64,000 bases of DNA from Bremerella alba (lineage in GTDB: Bacteria; Planctomycetota; Planctomycetia; Pirellulales; Pirellulaceae), in the NCBI RefSeq assembly GCF_013618625.1, contig NZ_JABRWO010000001.1, positions 744,001 through 808,000 of the forward strand. The letters run 5' to 3'. A program made the translations under genes and the position numbers. The notes under the pieces were generated by a model. It was not told the origin of the DNA, ran no database searches, and saw only the letters and a program-made list of their open reading frames with translations. Positions 36,065-44,449 of the stretch are shown here, piece after piece. The first letter of the stretch is position 1, and every line of letters begins with the position of its first letter.

Positions 36065-36859
36065 TTAGCTAGGAGCCGCTCGGCCGGTCTTGCCCCACCA
36101 GGGGAGTGAAATCCCGCCGTCGACCAATAGCGTGGCTCCGGTCGTGTAACTGTTCCGGGGACTGCTCATGTAGCAAATCGCATTGGCCATTTCTTCCGGC
36201 GTACCAAGCCGACCGGCTGGGATTTTCGCGCCTCCTTCGTCGAGAACCTCATCCGTGGCGAACTTGCGTTCCCCAGGGGTATCGGTCCAGCCAGGCTGCA
36301 CGATATTCACGCGGATCTTGAAATCCGAAAGTTCAATGGCTGCTGTTTTGGCCATATGCTCGATCGCGGCCTTCGACATGTTGTAGGCCATGGCCTTGGG
36401 CGCCGGAATGAACGCATGAGGCGAACTGACGATGGTGACAGCGCCAGGCGTTTTTTGGGCGATCATTTGCCGCGAGGAAGCCCTGAGAAGATGAAACGCA
36501 CCCCACATGGTGACCTCGATCGTACGGCGAAATCCGTCCATATTGGCTTCGTAGAAGAACTCGCGGTCGCTGTAGACCGCGTTCGAGACGGCCACGTCCA
36601 GCTTGCCGAAACGCTCGACACTTTGGGCAACCATGGCTTCGACCGCCTCATAGCTCGAGACATCACATTTGACCGCGATTGCTTCGCTGCCCAACTCTTC
36701 GACTTCGGCGACTACCTGTTCGGCCTTCTCGGGGCTGTTGTGGTAATTGACGATGACCTTGGCGCCTTGCTTTGCAAATTCAAGTATGGCCGCTTTGCCA
36801 ATACCCTGGCTGGAACCGGTCACCAGGACCACTTGTCCTTCGAAATCTCGCTGCGTCAT
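36065..36859 (-). CDS. short-chain dehydrogenase/reductase
   Basis: The start was placed at 36859 (MTQRDFEGQVVLVTG); the longer frame adds a non-family tail. It has 264 residues. The NAD(P) motif is TGSSQGIG. NAG is replaced by SNAV, and catalytic Ser (TIVSSPHAF), Tyr and Lys (AYNMSKAA) are present. The C-terminus (GATLLVDGGISLPWWGKTG) fits the FabG-like classical family. The substrate is unknown. The gene stands alone. Confidence 0.9.
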   Translation of the reverse strand: MTQRDFEGQVVLVTGSSQGIGKAAILEFAKQGAKVIVNYHNSPEKAEQVVAEVEELGSEAIAVKCDVSSYEAVEAMVAQSVERFGKLDVAVSNAVYSDREFFYEANMDGFRRTIEVTMWGAFHLLRASSRQMIAQKTPGAVTIVSSPHAFIPAPKAMAYNMSKAAIEHMAKTAAIELSDFKIRVNIVQPGWTDTPGERKFATDEVLDEGGAKIPAGRLGTPEEMANAICYMSSPRNSYTTGATLLVDGGISLPWWGKTGRAAPS

Positions 36860-38194
36860 GGTTTTGCTTTTCCGGGCTAATCGAGGTGGGATAGTTCGCA
36901 GAACAAGTCTCTGCCTGACGGCTAATGCTAACGGGGCAATCATGGGGCTGCAATTCAAGGGTTGGCCAGGAAGGGGCCGTCGCCGGGATTCCTCTCAAAT
37001 TCGATCGAACATTCTTACCCCCGGTTGGCGATTCGGCCTGAAAATGAGGTGTTCACGCGGCATCTCAGGTGTGTCCGATGGTGCAATGAAGAAACAAACC
37101 ACCAGTAAAAAATGCACGTGTGTTGCAAGAATGCATCGCACTGGGGCAATCCTCCCCCAGGAACAAGGCTAAGGGAAAAGAATTCCCAGCACTTAGAGAA
37201 TGCTGAGATAGACTGTGGTTGTCCGTAGATCGAAAAGGAGCGGAAACTCCTATTTTCCCGTATGAAAGTCTGGACCCTGGTTAGTGTCTAGTTAGAATTG
37301 GGTGAATTCAATCGATCAACGGATGCTCGATAACGTAGATTCAAATTTTGTATCCTCCAAACCCTCCACCTCTAGCACGAACATCTTGCCCCCACGGTCG
37401 TAAGTTCCGTGGTCCGAAGACGGAATTCTTTTTGTCGTGAAACGAGTTGAGGTTTGGTTGACATAGTTATTGCCCCGTAGCAACCCGAATCGCAAGATGG
37501 AGACACTTTGATCCATAAGGGAACTTAAGTGGCATAGACTACCTCCTACTACAAAGATCACGATCGATCGAAAGCCAGACGGAGCCAGTCGATCATTACT
37601 TTGGGTAGGTTGCAAAATTTAGGAAATTGATAGCACACATCCGAGTGTTTTTCCAGACCTGCAACCTCACGTATAAGCGGTAAAGTTCATGGAAATACGG
37701 CATTCCGGTTGATTACAATAGGTACTGAGGCCGATTTTTAGGGAATTGAAAGTCTGGTCGTAAACAAGGGTTAGAGTGATTCTTCGACACAGCAAGATGC
37801 TGGGTCGCTTGGTAGCAAGATAGGACTTGCTACTGAAGGAAAGGGGCACGGATTTCCAACTGACACGTTGCACGTTGCTGCCGGCCATGTCCGTTGACTG
37901 CTTCGATGCCGCGAGAGGATCGCAAGATTGGCGTGACTCCGCTGGGCTCAGCACAGTACTTTCGGGATTGGGCAAGCTACGCAGGCCGCAAGCACGCGTC
38001 AAAGGTAATCTCTTTCCAAATATCCACGGAAGGCAGTCATCCGCGTCTTAGGTGGTAGACTTGCGAAGTTTTTCATCGCAAAGAATACCGCTGAATAACG
38101 TGCGGATTGGGCGGGACGACCGCATAATTTTTCCCGTCACCCATGGGTTAACTCAGAAGAATACGAGCCTCACTTTGGCGAGTGAAGGAGTGAT
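36860..38194. other. 1.3-kb gene-poor region before the sigma factor gene
   Basis: This is the longest gap in the window. Two minus-strand frames (37316-37615, 99 codons; 37667-38002, 111 codons) lack a family, a ribosome binding site and plausible composition. The stretch 37200-37800 looks richer in A and T than its surroundings. No tRNA, SRP, RNase P or tmRNA signature was seen. It may hold a decayed gene, an unrecognised RNA or a long leader of the sigma factor gene. Confidence 0.45.
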
Positions 38195-39748
38195 ATGTTG
38201 TACGATTCGTTGATTGACGATTTCGAAGATGATGATGCACGAGCACGTCCGCGTAGCTTCGACGATGCTGCCGTCGATGTGATCGATGACTCCGATGATG
38301 ATCGCATGATGACCACGGAGGATATGTCGAATGATTCGGCAGACGATTCATCCGATGAATTCACCGAGGACAGCGAAACCTGGTCCGACGACCCGGTTCG
38401 TATGTACTTGACGCAGATGGGCGAGATTCCCTTGTTGACCCGCCAACAGGAAATCTATCTCGCTCGTAAGATCGAACAAACCCGAGCCAAGTTCCGCCGC
38501 TTGCTCTTGGAGTGCGACTATGTCGCCCAAGATTCTTTTAAGATTTTGCAGCGCGTGCAGGATGGCGAATTACCGTTCGATCGTACTGTTCAAGTTTCAG
38601 TGACCGATCGCTTGGAAAAAGAACAGATCATGGGCCGCATGCCGATGAATCTGGTCACCGTTGATCGCTTGCTGAAGCGAAATCGCCGTGACTACGTCAC
38701 CGCGCTAAGCAAGTCGGTTTCGGCCGATAAGCGTGCCGCAGCATGGCGTCGACTGAGCCACCGCCGTCAGCGCGTGGTGAACCTGATCGAAGAGTTGGGT
38801 CTGCGTACTCAGCGAATCGAGTCGAAGATCGGCGTGTTGGAAGAATTCTGCCGCCGCATCAATGAACTCAAAGCCCGTTTGGACGATCACAAAGCGGCGA
38901 ACACGCCGATGGAAGATCGCCAACCGCTGCTGGCCGAGTACCGCAACCTGTTGATGGCTACGCAAGAGACTCCCAAAAGTCTCAACCGTCGCTGTCAGGC
39001 CGTCAAAGCGATCTACTCGGAATATCAGCAAGCCAAACGCGAGCTGTCCGAAGGGAACTTGCGTCTGGTGGTCTCGATCGCCAAGAAGTATCGTAACCGC
39101 GGTTTGAGCTTCCTCGATCTCATCCAGGAAGGCAACGCCGGTTTGATGCGTGCAGTCGACAAGTTTGAATACCGTCGTGGTTTCAAGTTTTGTACGTACG
39201 CTACCTGGTGGATTCGTCAGGCCATTACTCGGGCCGTAGCCGACCAAAGCCGAACCATTCGCATCCCGGTTCACATGGTCGAAACCATGTCCCGCGTTCG
39301 CAATGTGGCTCGTCAGCTGCTGCAAGAAAAAGGCCGCGAACCAACGATCGAAGAAACGGCCCGTCGTGCCGGCACTACCGTCGAGGAAGCTCGCCGCGTG
39401 CTGGCCATGAGCCGCTATCCGATCTCGCTCGACCGCCCTGTCGGTAACAGCGAAGACAGCCAGTTTGGCGATTTGCTTCCCGATGGCGAAGCCGAAAGCC
39501 CAGCCAACGGTGCTGCTCAGGAAATGCTGCGTGGTCGGATCGGTCGCGTGCTGAAGACCCTCAGCTACCGCGAACGCGAGATCATCAAGCTGCGTTACGG
39601 TTTGGGCGATGGCTACAGCTACACCCTGGAGGAAGTTGGTCACATCTTCAAAGTGACCCGCGAACGTATCCGCCAGATCGAAGCCAAAGCCGTCCGCAAA
39701 CTGCAGCAACCCAGCCGCAGCCAAGACCTAGTCGGTTTCCTCGACTAA
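38195..39748 (+). CDS. rpoD: primary-type RNA polymerase sigma-70 factor
   Basis: A 517-residue protein; GAAGGAGTGAT lies just before the ATG. Region 1.2 is visible as [21 protein letters not shown]. Region 2 has [27 protein letters not shown] and [17 protein letters not shown] (2.3-2.4). Region 3 follows ([16 protein letters not shown]). Region 4.2 is [21 protein letters not shown]. The N-terminal 65 residues are very acidic (Asp/Glu/Ser-rich). About 180 residues between 1.2 and 2 form an insert like the sigma-70 non-conserved region. It directs core polymerase to housekeeping promoters; it may be one of several sigma-70 genes. Confidence 0.92.
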   Translation: MLYDSLIDDFEDDDARARPRSFDDAAVDVIDDSDDDRMMTTEDMSNDSADDSSDEFTEDSETWSDDPVRMYLTQMGEIPLLTRQQEIYLARKIEQTRAKFRRLLLECDYVAQDSFKILQRVQDGELPFDRTVQVSVTDRLEKEQIMGRMPMNLVTVDRLLKRNRRDYVTALSKSVSADKRAAAWRRLSHRRQRVVNLIEELGLRTQRIESKIGVLEEFCRRINELKARLDDHKAANTPMEDRQPLLAEYRNLLMATQETPKSLNRRCQAVKAIYSEYQQAKRELSEGNLRLVVSIAKKYRNRGLSFLDLIQEGNAGLMRAVDKFEYRRGFKFCTYATWWIRQAITRAVADQSRTIRIPVHMVETMSRVRNVARQLLQEKGREPTIEETARRAGTTVEEARRVLAMSRYPISLDRPVGNSEDSQFGDLLPDGEAESPANGAAQEMLRGRIGRVLKTLSYREREIIKLRYGLGDGYSYTLEEVGHIFKVTRERIRQIEAKAVRKLQQPSRSQDLVGFLD

Positions 39749-39779
39749 GTCGAACCTGCCACAACTTTCGAAATTCAAG

Positions 39780-39809
39780 AGCCGGACTCACATGGGTCCG
39801 GCTTTTTTT
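39780..39809 (+). terminator. rho-independent terminator of the sigma factor gene
   Basis: Perfect 8-base arms (AGCCGGAC / GTCCGGCT) with an 8-base loop are followed by seven T's, 31 bases after the rpoD stop. Confidence 0.9.
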
Positions 39810-39886
39810 GTTGGTGCTTTTCAGTAAGCGATTCGGGGGTGTGCCCATGCTTGTTGACGCACTTGCTGAAAACTTCCCACTCCATC

Positions 39887-39984
39887 CTGTGGAAAACCGT
39901 TCAATAACCTGTCAGTATGCTGTCTCTATCCTGTCGGTAACCTCTCGATAGCCGTTTGATACGATGTCGATACTTGTCGATAAC
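39887..39984. repeat. nine degenerate 11-base tandem repeats, DnaA-box-like
   Basis: Units follow each other every 11 bases without spacers: CTGTGGAAAAC, CGTTCAATAAC, CTGTCAGTATG, CTGTCTCTATC, CTGTCGGTAAC, CTCTCGATAGC, CGTTTGATACG, ATGTCGATAC (10 bases) and TTGTCGATAAC. The consensus is CTGTCGATAAC. Its core TGTCGATAA differs by one base from the reverse strand of the DnaA box (TGTGGATAA). The first unit TGTGGAAAA also differs by one. The array lies between the rpoD terminator and the NPFxSP operon, ending 18 bases before that operon's first ATG. Confidence 0.65.
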
Positions 39985-40001
39985 CTCCCTAACTAACTGA
40001 C

Positions 40002-40523
40002 ATGACCGAACCTCCGGAATCCAATCCGTTTACTTCTCCGCATGGCGACGATCAGCCGTCGTCGCCGGAGTTGTCTTCGATGCCGGGCCCTTTGGCGGTG
40101 GCGGTATTGTTGGGACTGTTGCTGACGGCCTGGCAGATTGGCGAGTTCCTGGTCATTGGCTACTCCGATACTTCACAGCAGTTCAGTTTGCTCATTGGGG
40201 CCACGCTCTCTTTTTTGATCTCGCTGGGCCTGATCGCGCGGAGCAGTCCGACGTGGGCGGTTGCGCGGTATTACTTTCTGTTTCATGGAATGATGTCCGT
40301 CATTTTTTGCGTGATGGCTTTCGTCTTTTCGAAGTCCCCGCTGGCAATCGTCTCAGGACTAGTGCAAGCTGGATTCTGCCTGGCGATCTTCTCGGCCCTG
40401 GGGAGAGAGACGGTGCGCAAGTTTCATCGCCTTCAATGTCCCCACTGCGACTTTGTGAACTCTGGTGGGGATGACCTGTTATGCTTCCAGCGGCGCTGCT
40501 CCCGATGCGGGTTTCGCTGGTAA
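40002..40523 (+). CDS. four-helix membrane protein with NPFTSP motif and C-terminal zinc ribbon
   Basis: A 173-residue protein. The N-terminus MTEPPESNPFTSP carries the NPFxSP motif (residues 8-13). Four membrane helices follow (GPLAVAVLLGLLLTAW, LLIGATLSFLISLGLIA, HGMMSVIFCVMAFVFS, VSGLVQAGFCLAIFS). The C-terminal 30 residues hold two CxxC pairs (CPHC and CSRC), a zinc-ribbon-like end. It is the first of four genes in an operon with 5 bases before the next start. Function unknown. Confidence 0.75.
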   Translation: MTEPPESNPFTSPHGDDQPSSPELSSMPGPLAVAVLLGLLLTAWQIGEFLVIGYSDTSQQFSLLIGATLSFLISLGLIARSSPTWAVARYYFLFHGMMSVIFCVMAFVFSKSPLAIVSGLVQAGFCLAIFSALGRETVRKFHRLQCPHCDFVNSGGDDLLCFQRRCSRCGFRW

Positions 40524-40528
40524 ACAAA

Positions 40529-40951
40529 ATGCCCGACTCCTCGCACGACAATCCGTTTCAATCCCCTACCGCCGCGACCGACCCAATTGCGACGCCTTCT
40601 CGCAATATCCGGAACCTTGTCTCGCTGACGTGGGGATTGTTTCTCATGGTCGGCCTGATCCATGCCGTCGCCGGTCTGCTTGCCGGCAATCGCGTTCAAC
40701 TGTTGGTTGGTTTTTTAAGCCTGGCTACCGGGTTTAGTATCTTGATACCGTCGGTCTTTACATGGCTATTCGGACTGGCTTTTGCGACACTGATGGCCGT
40801 TCTTTCGGTCGGGGTTCTGACCACAGGTATCGCGGAAGATCGCCCGCTCGTGATCGTGGGTCTCGCCCCGCTTATCCTGTACATCATCATCATGGTGCTG
40901 CTGATTCAAACGGCCAGCAAATACTACTGGCGACGAAGGGCCAACGAGTGA
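40529..40951 (+). CDS. four-helix membrane protein with NPFQSP motif
   Basis: The start at 40529 (MPDSSHDNPFQSP) was chosen, 5 bases after the previous stop, because it places the NPFxSP motif at residues 8-13 as in its neighbours; 140 residues. Four hydrophobic segments follow (LTWGLFLMVGLIHAVAGLL, LLVGFLSLATGFSILIPSVF, FATLMAVLSVGVLTTGI, VIVGLAPLILYIIIMVLL). It ends in a basic tail (YYWRRRANE). Its stop overlaps the next GTG start by four bases. Function unknown. Confidence 0.75.
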   Translation: MPDSSHDNPFQSPTAATDPIATPSRNIRNLVSLTWGLFLMVGLIHAVAGLLAGNRVQLLVGFLSLATGFSILIPSVFTWLFGLAFATLMAVLSVGVLTTGIAEDRPLVIVGLAPLILYIIIMVLLIQTASKYYWRRRANE

Positions 40952-41373
40952 ATCGGATAACTAACAATCCGTTTGAATCGCCGGGCATTCTAGAAGAGGC
41001 TCCCGACGCCACGCTGCTCGATGAAGAACCGACCCACCAGATGTCGGTCCTGGTTTTCGTCGCTTGGTGTCTGTTCATGCTGATCGCCATGATTCACTTC
41101 GGCATGTGCTGGGTGCTGCAAGATTTCTTCAATGGCATCCTGTTTTGCATGACCGGCGTGGTTGGGTTTATTCTGATCATTCCTACCCGCGGCACAGTCA
41201 CCCTCGCCACCATGTATGCGGTCAGCGCGTGCGTCTGCTGCGGAACGTTCGCGGCGATTCACGAGAAAGGATTCCCAACGGTTATCCTGCTCGGCTTTGT
41301 TCTGGCGTATGCGATCATCGCTGCCATCCTGGGTTATATTGAATACCAGGAAAGGATGAAGCCGTATGGATGA
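40948..41373 (+). CDS. four-helix membrane protein with NPFESP motif (GTG start)
   Basis: The GTG start at 40948 overlaps the previous stop (GTGA) and places the motif NPFESP at residues 7-12 (MNRITNNPFESP); 141 residues. A much longer upstream frame is a shadow. Four helices follow (VLVFVAWCLFMLIAMIHFG, GILFCMTGVVGFILIIP, MYAVSACVCCGTFAA, VILLGFVLAYAIIAAILGY). It has several cysteines in the third helix. The next gene starts 8 bases before this stop, so translation is coupled. Confidence 0.75.
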   Translation: MNRITNNPFESPGILEEAPDATLLDEEPTHQMSVLVFVAWCLFMLIAMIHFGMCWVLQDFFNGILFCMTGVVGFILIIPTRGTVTLATMYAVSACVCCGTFAAIHEKGFPTVILLGFVLAYAIIAAILGYIEYQERMKPYG

Positions 41374-41788
41374 AAATCCATTTGAATCCCACGATACGAT
41401 CGACGAACCACCGATTGAGCCGGAAGTCATCGAAGTCCCCAGCGCCTTCCGCGTGCCGGGCCCGGTCGCTGTGGCGTGGCTGTTCAGCTTAGCGCTAGCC
41501 GCCGCTCTGGTCGCTTTGGTGGAAAGTCCTATCGGCCCGATCACCGGGCTGTTAGCCATCGCCGCCGGCTTTCTCCTGTTCTGCAAACAGTTGTGGGCCT
41601 ACCGCGTGTCGGCCAACTACTTTGCGGTCCTCTTTCTGATCATGATCGCCGGATCCGCCTTGGCGATGCTCGAACAAGAATGGTGGCGTGCAGGGCGGGG
41701 AACATTGATCTTGCTGGTTACCACGCTCATTCTGCTGCTGCTGATGCATCCCAAGTCGCGGAGATTTTACTATCACAGCCCTGAGTGA
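41366..41788 (+). CDS. four-helix membrane protein with NPFESH motif
   Basis: A 140-residue protein that begins inside the previous gene (8-base overlap). It starts MDENPFESHDTIDEPP, with NPF at residues 4-6 but SH instead of SP. Four hydrophobic segments follow (GPVAVAWLFSLALAAAL, IGPITGLLAIAAGFLLF, NYFAVLFLIMIAGSALA, LILLVTTLILLLLM) and a short basic end. It is the last gene of the operon; no terminator was seen. No family recognised. Confidence 0.75.
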   Translation: MDENPFESHDTIDEPPIEPEVIEVPSAFRVPGPVAVAWLFSLALAAALVALVESPIGPITGLLAIAAGFLLFCKQLWAYRVSANYFAVLFLIMIAGSALAMLEQEWWRAGRGTLILLVTTLILLLLMHPKSRRFYYHSPE

Positions 41789-41853
41789 TCATCGGTTGGG
41801 GTTCCTCCGGCCAAAGACGATCTGACGTTTCATTGATAAACTAACGTCATCGA

Positions 41854-42711
41854 GTGACTTCATTTCACAGCTACCTCAGGATCAAGCCGTTGACCGACGC
41901 ACAAGAAAACTCCCCCGCCAAGAAGCACAATCAGGGTGCCTGGGATCGGATGGCTCGGGGTGGGCATCGGTTTGCTCAGCCAGCGAAGGACGACGAATTT
42001 AAGAACCCGCTCAAGACGCTCGACCGTTGGGGCTGGCTCGGCAAAAGCATTTACGGGCAGCGCGTGTTGTGCCTGGCTGCCGGGGGTGGTCGCCAAGGGC
42101 CCCTGTATGCCGCGGCCGGTGCGGTGGTTACGGTGGTCGATATTAGCGGCGCCCAGTTAGAGATCGATCGCAAGGTGGCCGCCGATCGCGGACTGCAGCT
42201 GCGTACGGTGGAAGCTTCGATGGACGACCTCTCGATGTTCGCCCCGGCCGACTTCGATATCGTCATTCACCCGGTTGCGACGTGCTATGTGCCGGATGTG
42301 GCACCCGTCTTCCGCGAAGTCGCCAACGTGCTATGCGCGGGTGGAATCTATATCAGCCAGCATAAGACGCCCACCAGCCTGCAAGCGGAAGTCCGCCGCA
42401 GCGAAAACGGCTATGAACTAACCGAGCCCTACTATCGTAGCGGCCCCCTGCCCGAGGTCCGCGGCAGCCGTCACCGCGAAGAAGGGACGCTCGAGTATCT
42501 GCACCGCTGGGACCAACTACTGGGCGGCATGTGCCGAGCAGGCCTGGTGATCGAAGACCTGGTCGAGCCGCTGCACGCCAAAGAAGACGCCGAGCCCAAC
42601 TCATTCGAAGACCGTAGTAAATACATCGCCCCGTACGTACGAATCAAGGCTCGTCGAGTGGGTCAGGAGCAAGCTCGGACCGAAGCGGGTTCGTTGTGGC
42701 TGCCTAGCTAG
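41854..42711 (+). CDS. class I SAM-dependent methyltransferase
   Basis: A 285-residue frame with a GTG start at 41854; a TTG near 41890 is a possible shorter start. Motif I appears as VLCLAAGGGRQGPLYAAAGA, followed by the acidic residue of motif II (TVVDISGAQLE) and motif IV-like DFDIVIHPVATCYV, then VLCAGGIYISQHK. This is the Rossmann fold of class I methyltransferases. The substrate is unknown. Its stop overlaps by four bases (42708-42711) with that of the converging membrane protein gene. Confidence 0.82.
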   Translation: MTSFHSYLRIKPLTDAQENSPAKKHNQGAWDRMARGGHRFAQPAKDDEFKNPLKTLDRWGWLGKSIYGQRVLCLAAGGGRQGPLYAAAGAVVTVVDISGAQLEIDRKVAADRGLQLRTVEASMDDLSMFAPADFDIVIHPVATCYVPDVAPVFREVANVLCAGGIYISQHKTPTSLQAEVRRSENGYELTEPYYRSGPLPEVRGSRHREEGTLEYLHRWDQLLGGMCRAGLVIEDLVEPLHAKEDAEPNSFEDRSKYIAPYVRIKARRVGQEQARTEAGSLWLPS

Positions 42712-43445
42712 ATGTTTTCGGCACTTCTCGGCCACTTACCGGCAACCACTTCGTCATTCGCAATTGCCTGAAGCGCCACAATCCCAGCGATCAGCAGGTA
42801 AAAGCTTTCCCAGGCGATCACCAGCGGCATTCGATTCCACAGCGCCGGCAGCATCCACGCTGCCGTTAGCGAGATGGCCAAGATCGCACCCAGACCGATC
42901 ACCAATTGACGTTGACGGTCCTCTTTTATTTCTGAAATCGTCAGCGCAACAACCATCGTCGGGCAGCTCCACACCATCAGGCCTGGCAGCGCCACCGGCA
43001 GTTCCTGCCAGGGGAAGTCGCTTTGCAATATGGCAAAGCATACCAGGGTGGCCGCAGTCGTTAATGCGAAGATCGCGGCTAACGAGAACTGCGACTTGGC
43101 TTCGCGGCAACCCATGCGATAGATGGTGGGAAGGGCCACGCATAGCAGCCCGAACACGCTTAGGATGATCGCCCAGTGCAGCAGAGGAATCTTCTCGATG
43201 GCACCTAGTAGCATGCTTCCCAGCCCGATACTTGCCAGCATAGCGATCGACCACAACGGCCAGGCTTCCGGGCGACGTATCCACCCGGCGGCGATCAGGC
43301 CAATCTGACCGAGCATCAGCCCCAACATGCAGCCAAACAAGGCCTCCGACGGCTGCCCGCTATGCAGGTTGGCCGCCAACGAAATGTCAACGCAGATGCT
43401 GGCCGCAGCTAACAGGGAAAGCAGAAATCGTCCGGGAGTAATCAT
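42708..43445 (-). CDS. multi-pass membrane protein, paralogue of the next gene
   Basis: The start was placed at 43445 (MITPGRFLLSLLAAASICVD); 245 residues with about seven hydrophobic segments. The central SQFSLAAIFALTTAATLVCFAIL matches a QFSL..LF..T motif that also occurs in the gene at 43546-44319 and is common in planctomycete membrane proteins. The two share layout and spacing, so they are tandem paralogues. No known function. It converges on the methyltransferase gene. Confidence 0.7.
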   Translation of the reverse strand: MITPGRFLLSLLAAASICVDISLAANLHSGQPSEALFGCMLGLMLGQIGLIAAGWIRRPEAWPLWSIAMLASIGLGSMLLGAIEKIPLLHWAIILSVFGLLCVALPTIYRMGCREAKSQFSLAAIFALTTAATLVCFAILQSDFPWQELPVALPGLMVWSCPTMVVALTISEIKEDRQRQLVIGLGAILAISLTAAWMLPALWNRMPLVIAWESFYLLIAGIVALQAIANDEVVAGKWPRSAENI

Positions 43446-43517
43446 CCCTTTATCGTGATTGGCGGCCGCGGCAATTGCACACCGAACTGCCCTCACGCAC
43501 TGACGAAATCAGATCTC

Positions 43518-43543
43518 GCGATAACGATTGTATCGATTATCGC
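43518..43543. repeat. imperfect palindrome between paralogous membrane genes
   Basis: GCGATAACGAT is followed by three bases and ATCGATTATCGC, an inverted repeat with one extra base in the right arm. It lies just after the stop at 43546 of the upstream gene (minus strand) and about 73 bases before the start of the downstream gene (minus strand). It could be a protein-binding site or a weak terminator. Confidence 0.4.
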
Positions 43544-43545
43544 CA

Positions 43546-44319
43546 TTAATCGACCGCAATCGGGTCTCCGCTGGGTTGTAGTAATTCTGATTGCTGAGGC
43601 GGCCTTTGCGATTTAGCTTCACGCAAGATCACGACTCCACCTCCAAGCAGATAGAGCGACATAAAGCCGGCGATTTGTGCTACCAAGCTAATGTCTCCCG
43701 TCGAGCGCTCGGTAGAAGCCGCCATGATCACAGAGATCACTACCAGTAGCGACATGATCGTGACATACCGTCGCATCGAAATCGTACGCCGAGCGACAAG
43801 CATGAACCCAGCCAAGGGAATCGGAACGGCAGTGCCAAGGAAGTAAAAGATAAATGTAAGGAACCATCCCCAATCGAGGTTAACTTGAATGGCCACCGCG
43901 CAAGCAATGGTCACCAGCGTCATCAGGCCGAAGAGAAGCGACAGTGAAAATTGCACCTGCATACCGACGAATACCACGCGGTAGATCGCGACCGGCGCGA
44001 TTCCGAAAAACAACGTCGCCAATAAAATGACAAGCACTCGATCGAACGGCGCGCCCCATGACGATAATGTGACGGTCAGCCCAAAAAGAAGCGAAACGAT
44101 AAAGCCCGCGCTGGGCAACTTCCAGGAACTTGCATCTTGCATCAGCAGAATTAGGCAAAGCGTCATCTGCCCCAGAGAGAGCCCCAAGATGCACATGGTC
44201 AAGAATACCGTTGCAGGACCTTGCTCTAAGTTAATGACGCTTGTTGACAGCGCGAAGTTTAAGAATGCCGTCAATAACACGAAGTAGAATGAGACTCGGT
44301 CATAACGTTTATCGTTCAT
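43546..44319 (-). CDS. multi-pass membrane protein, paralogue of preceding gene
   Basis: The start was set at 44319 (MNDKRYDRVSFYFVLLTAFLNF), which avoids a non-hydrophobic extension; 257 residues, about eight hydrophobic segments. VQFSLSLLFGLMTLVTIACAVAI is the same QFSL-type motif as in the previous gene. The tail after about residue 235 is soluble (REAKSQRPPQQSELLQP). Its function is unknown. Confidence 0.7.
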   Translation of the reverse strand: MNDKRYDRVSFYFVLLTAFLNFALSTSVINLEQGPATVFLTMCILGLSLGQMTLCLILLMQDASSWKLPSAGFIVSLLFGLTVTLSSWGAPFDRVLVILLATLFFGIAPVAIYRVVFVGMQVQFSLSLLFGLMTLVTIACAVAIQVNLDWGWFLTFIFYFLGTAVPIPLAGFMLVARRTISMRRYVTIMSLLVVISVIMAASTERSTGDISLVAQIAGFMSLYLLGGGVVILREAKSQRPPQQSELLQPSGDPIAVD

Positions 44320-44449
44320 TCTTGAAGCATCGCATTTTCTTGAGCCGGATGCACGTAGTTGCCGCACGATCACGTTGCAAAACGATCCTCGGCCCGGCAA
44401 AATTGAGCCTGACGATTCTTTATTCAGCACTTTCCGTCGCACAAGTACA

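Noticed and set aside
37316-37615. 99-codon minus-strand frame in the gap before rpoD
   Set aside because: No ribosome binding site, no family, biased toward random-looking residues.
37667-38002. 111-codon minus-strand frame in the gap before rpoD
   Set aside because: Same reasons; serine- and threonine-rich without pattern.
38705-39724. 339-codon minus-strand frame over the sigma factor gene
   Set aside because: Opposite to well-conserved sigma regions 2-4; no family features of its own.
39887-39984. CRISPR array or simple satellite
   Set aside because: Units are 11 bases, degenerate and without spacers; the DnaA-box likeness explains them better.
40762-40947. Long N-terminal extension of the third NPFxSP gene
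   Set aside because: It overlaps the previous gene in another frame, is Arg/His-rich and would bury the N-terminal motif; the GTG at 40948 fits coupling.
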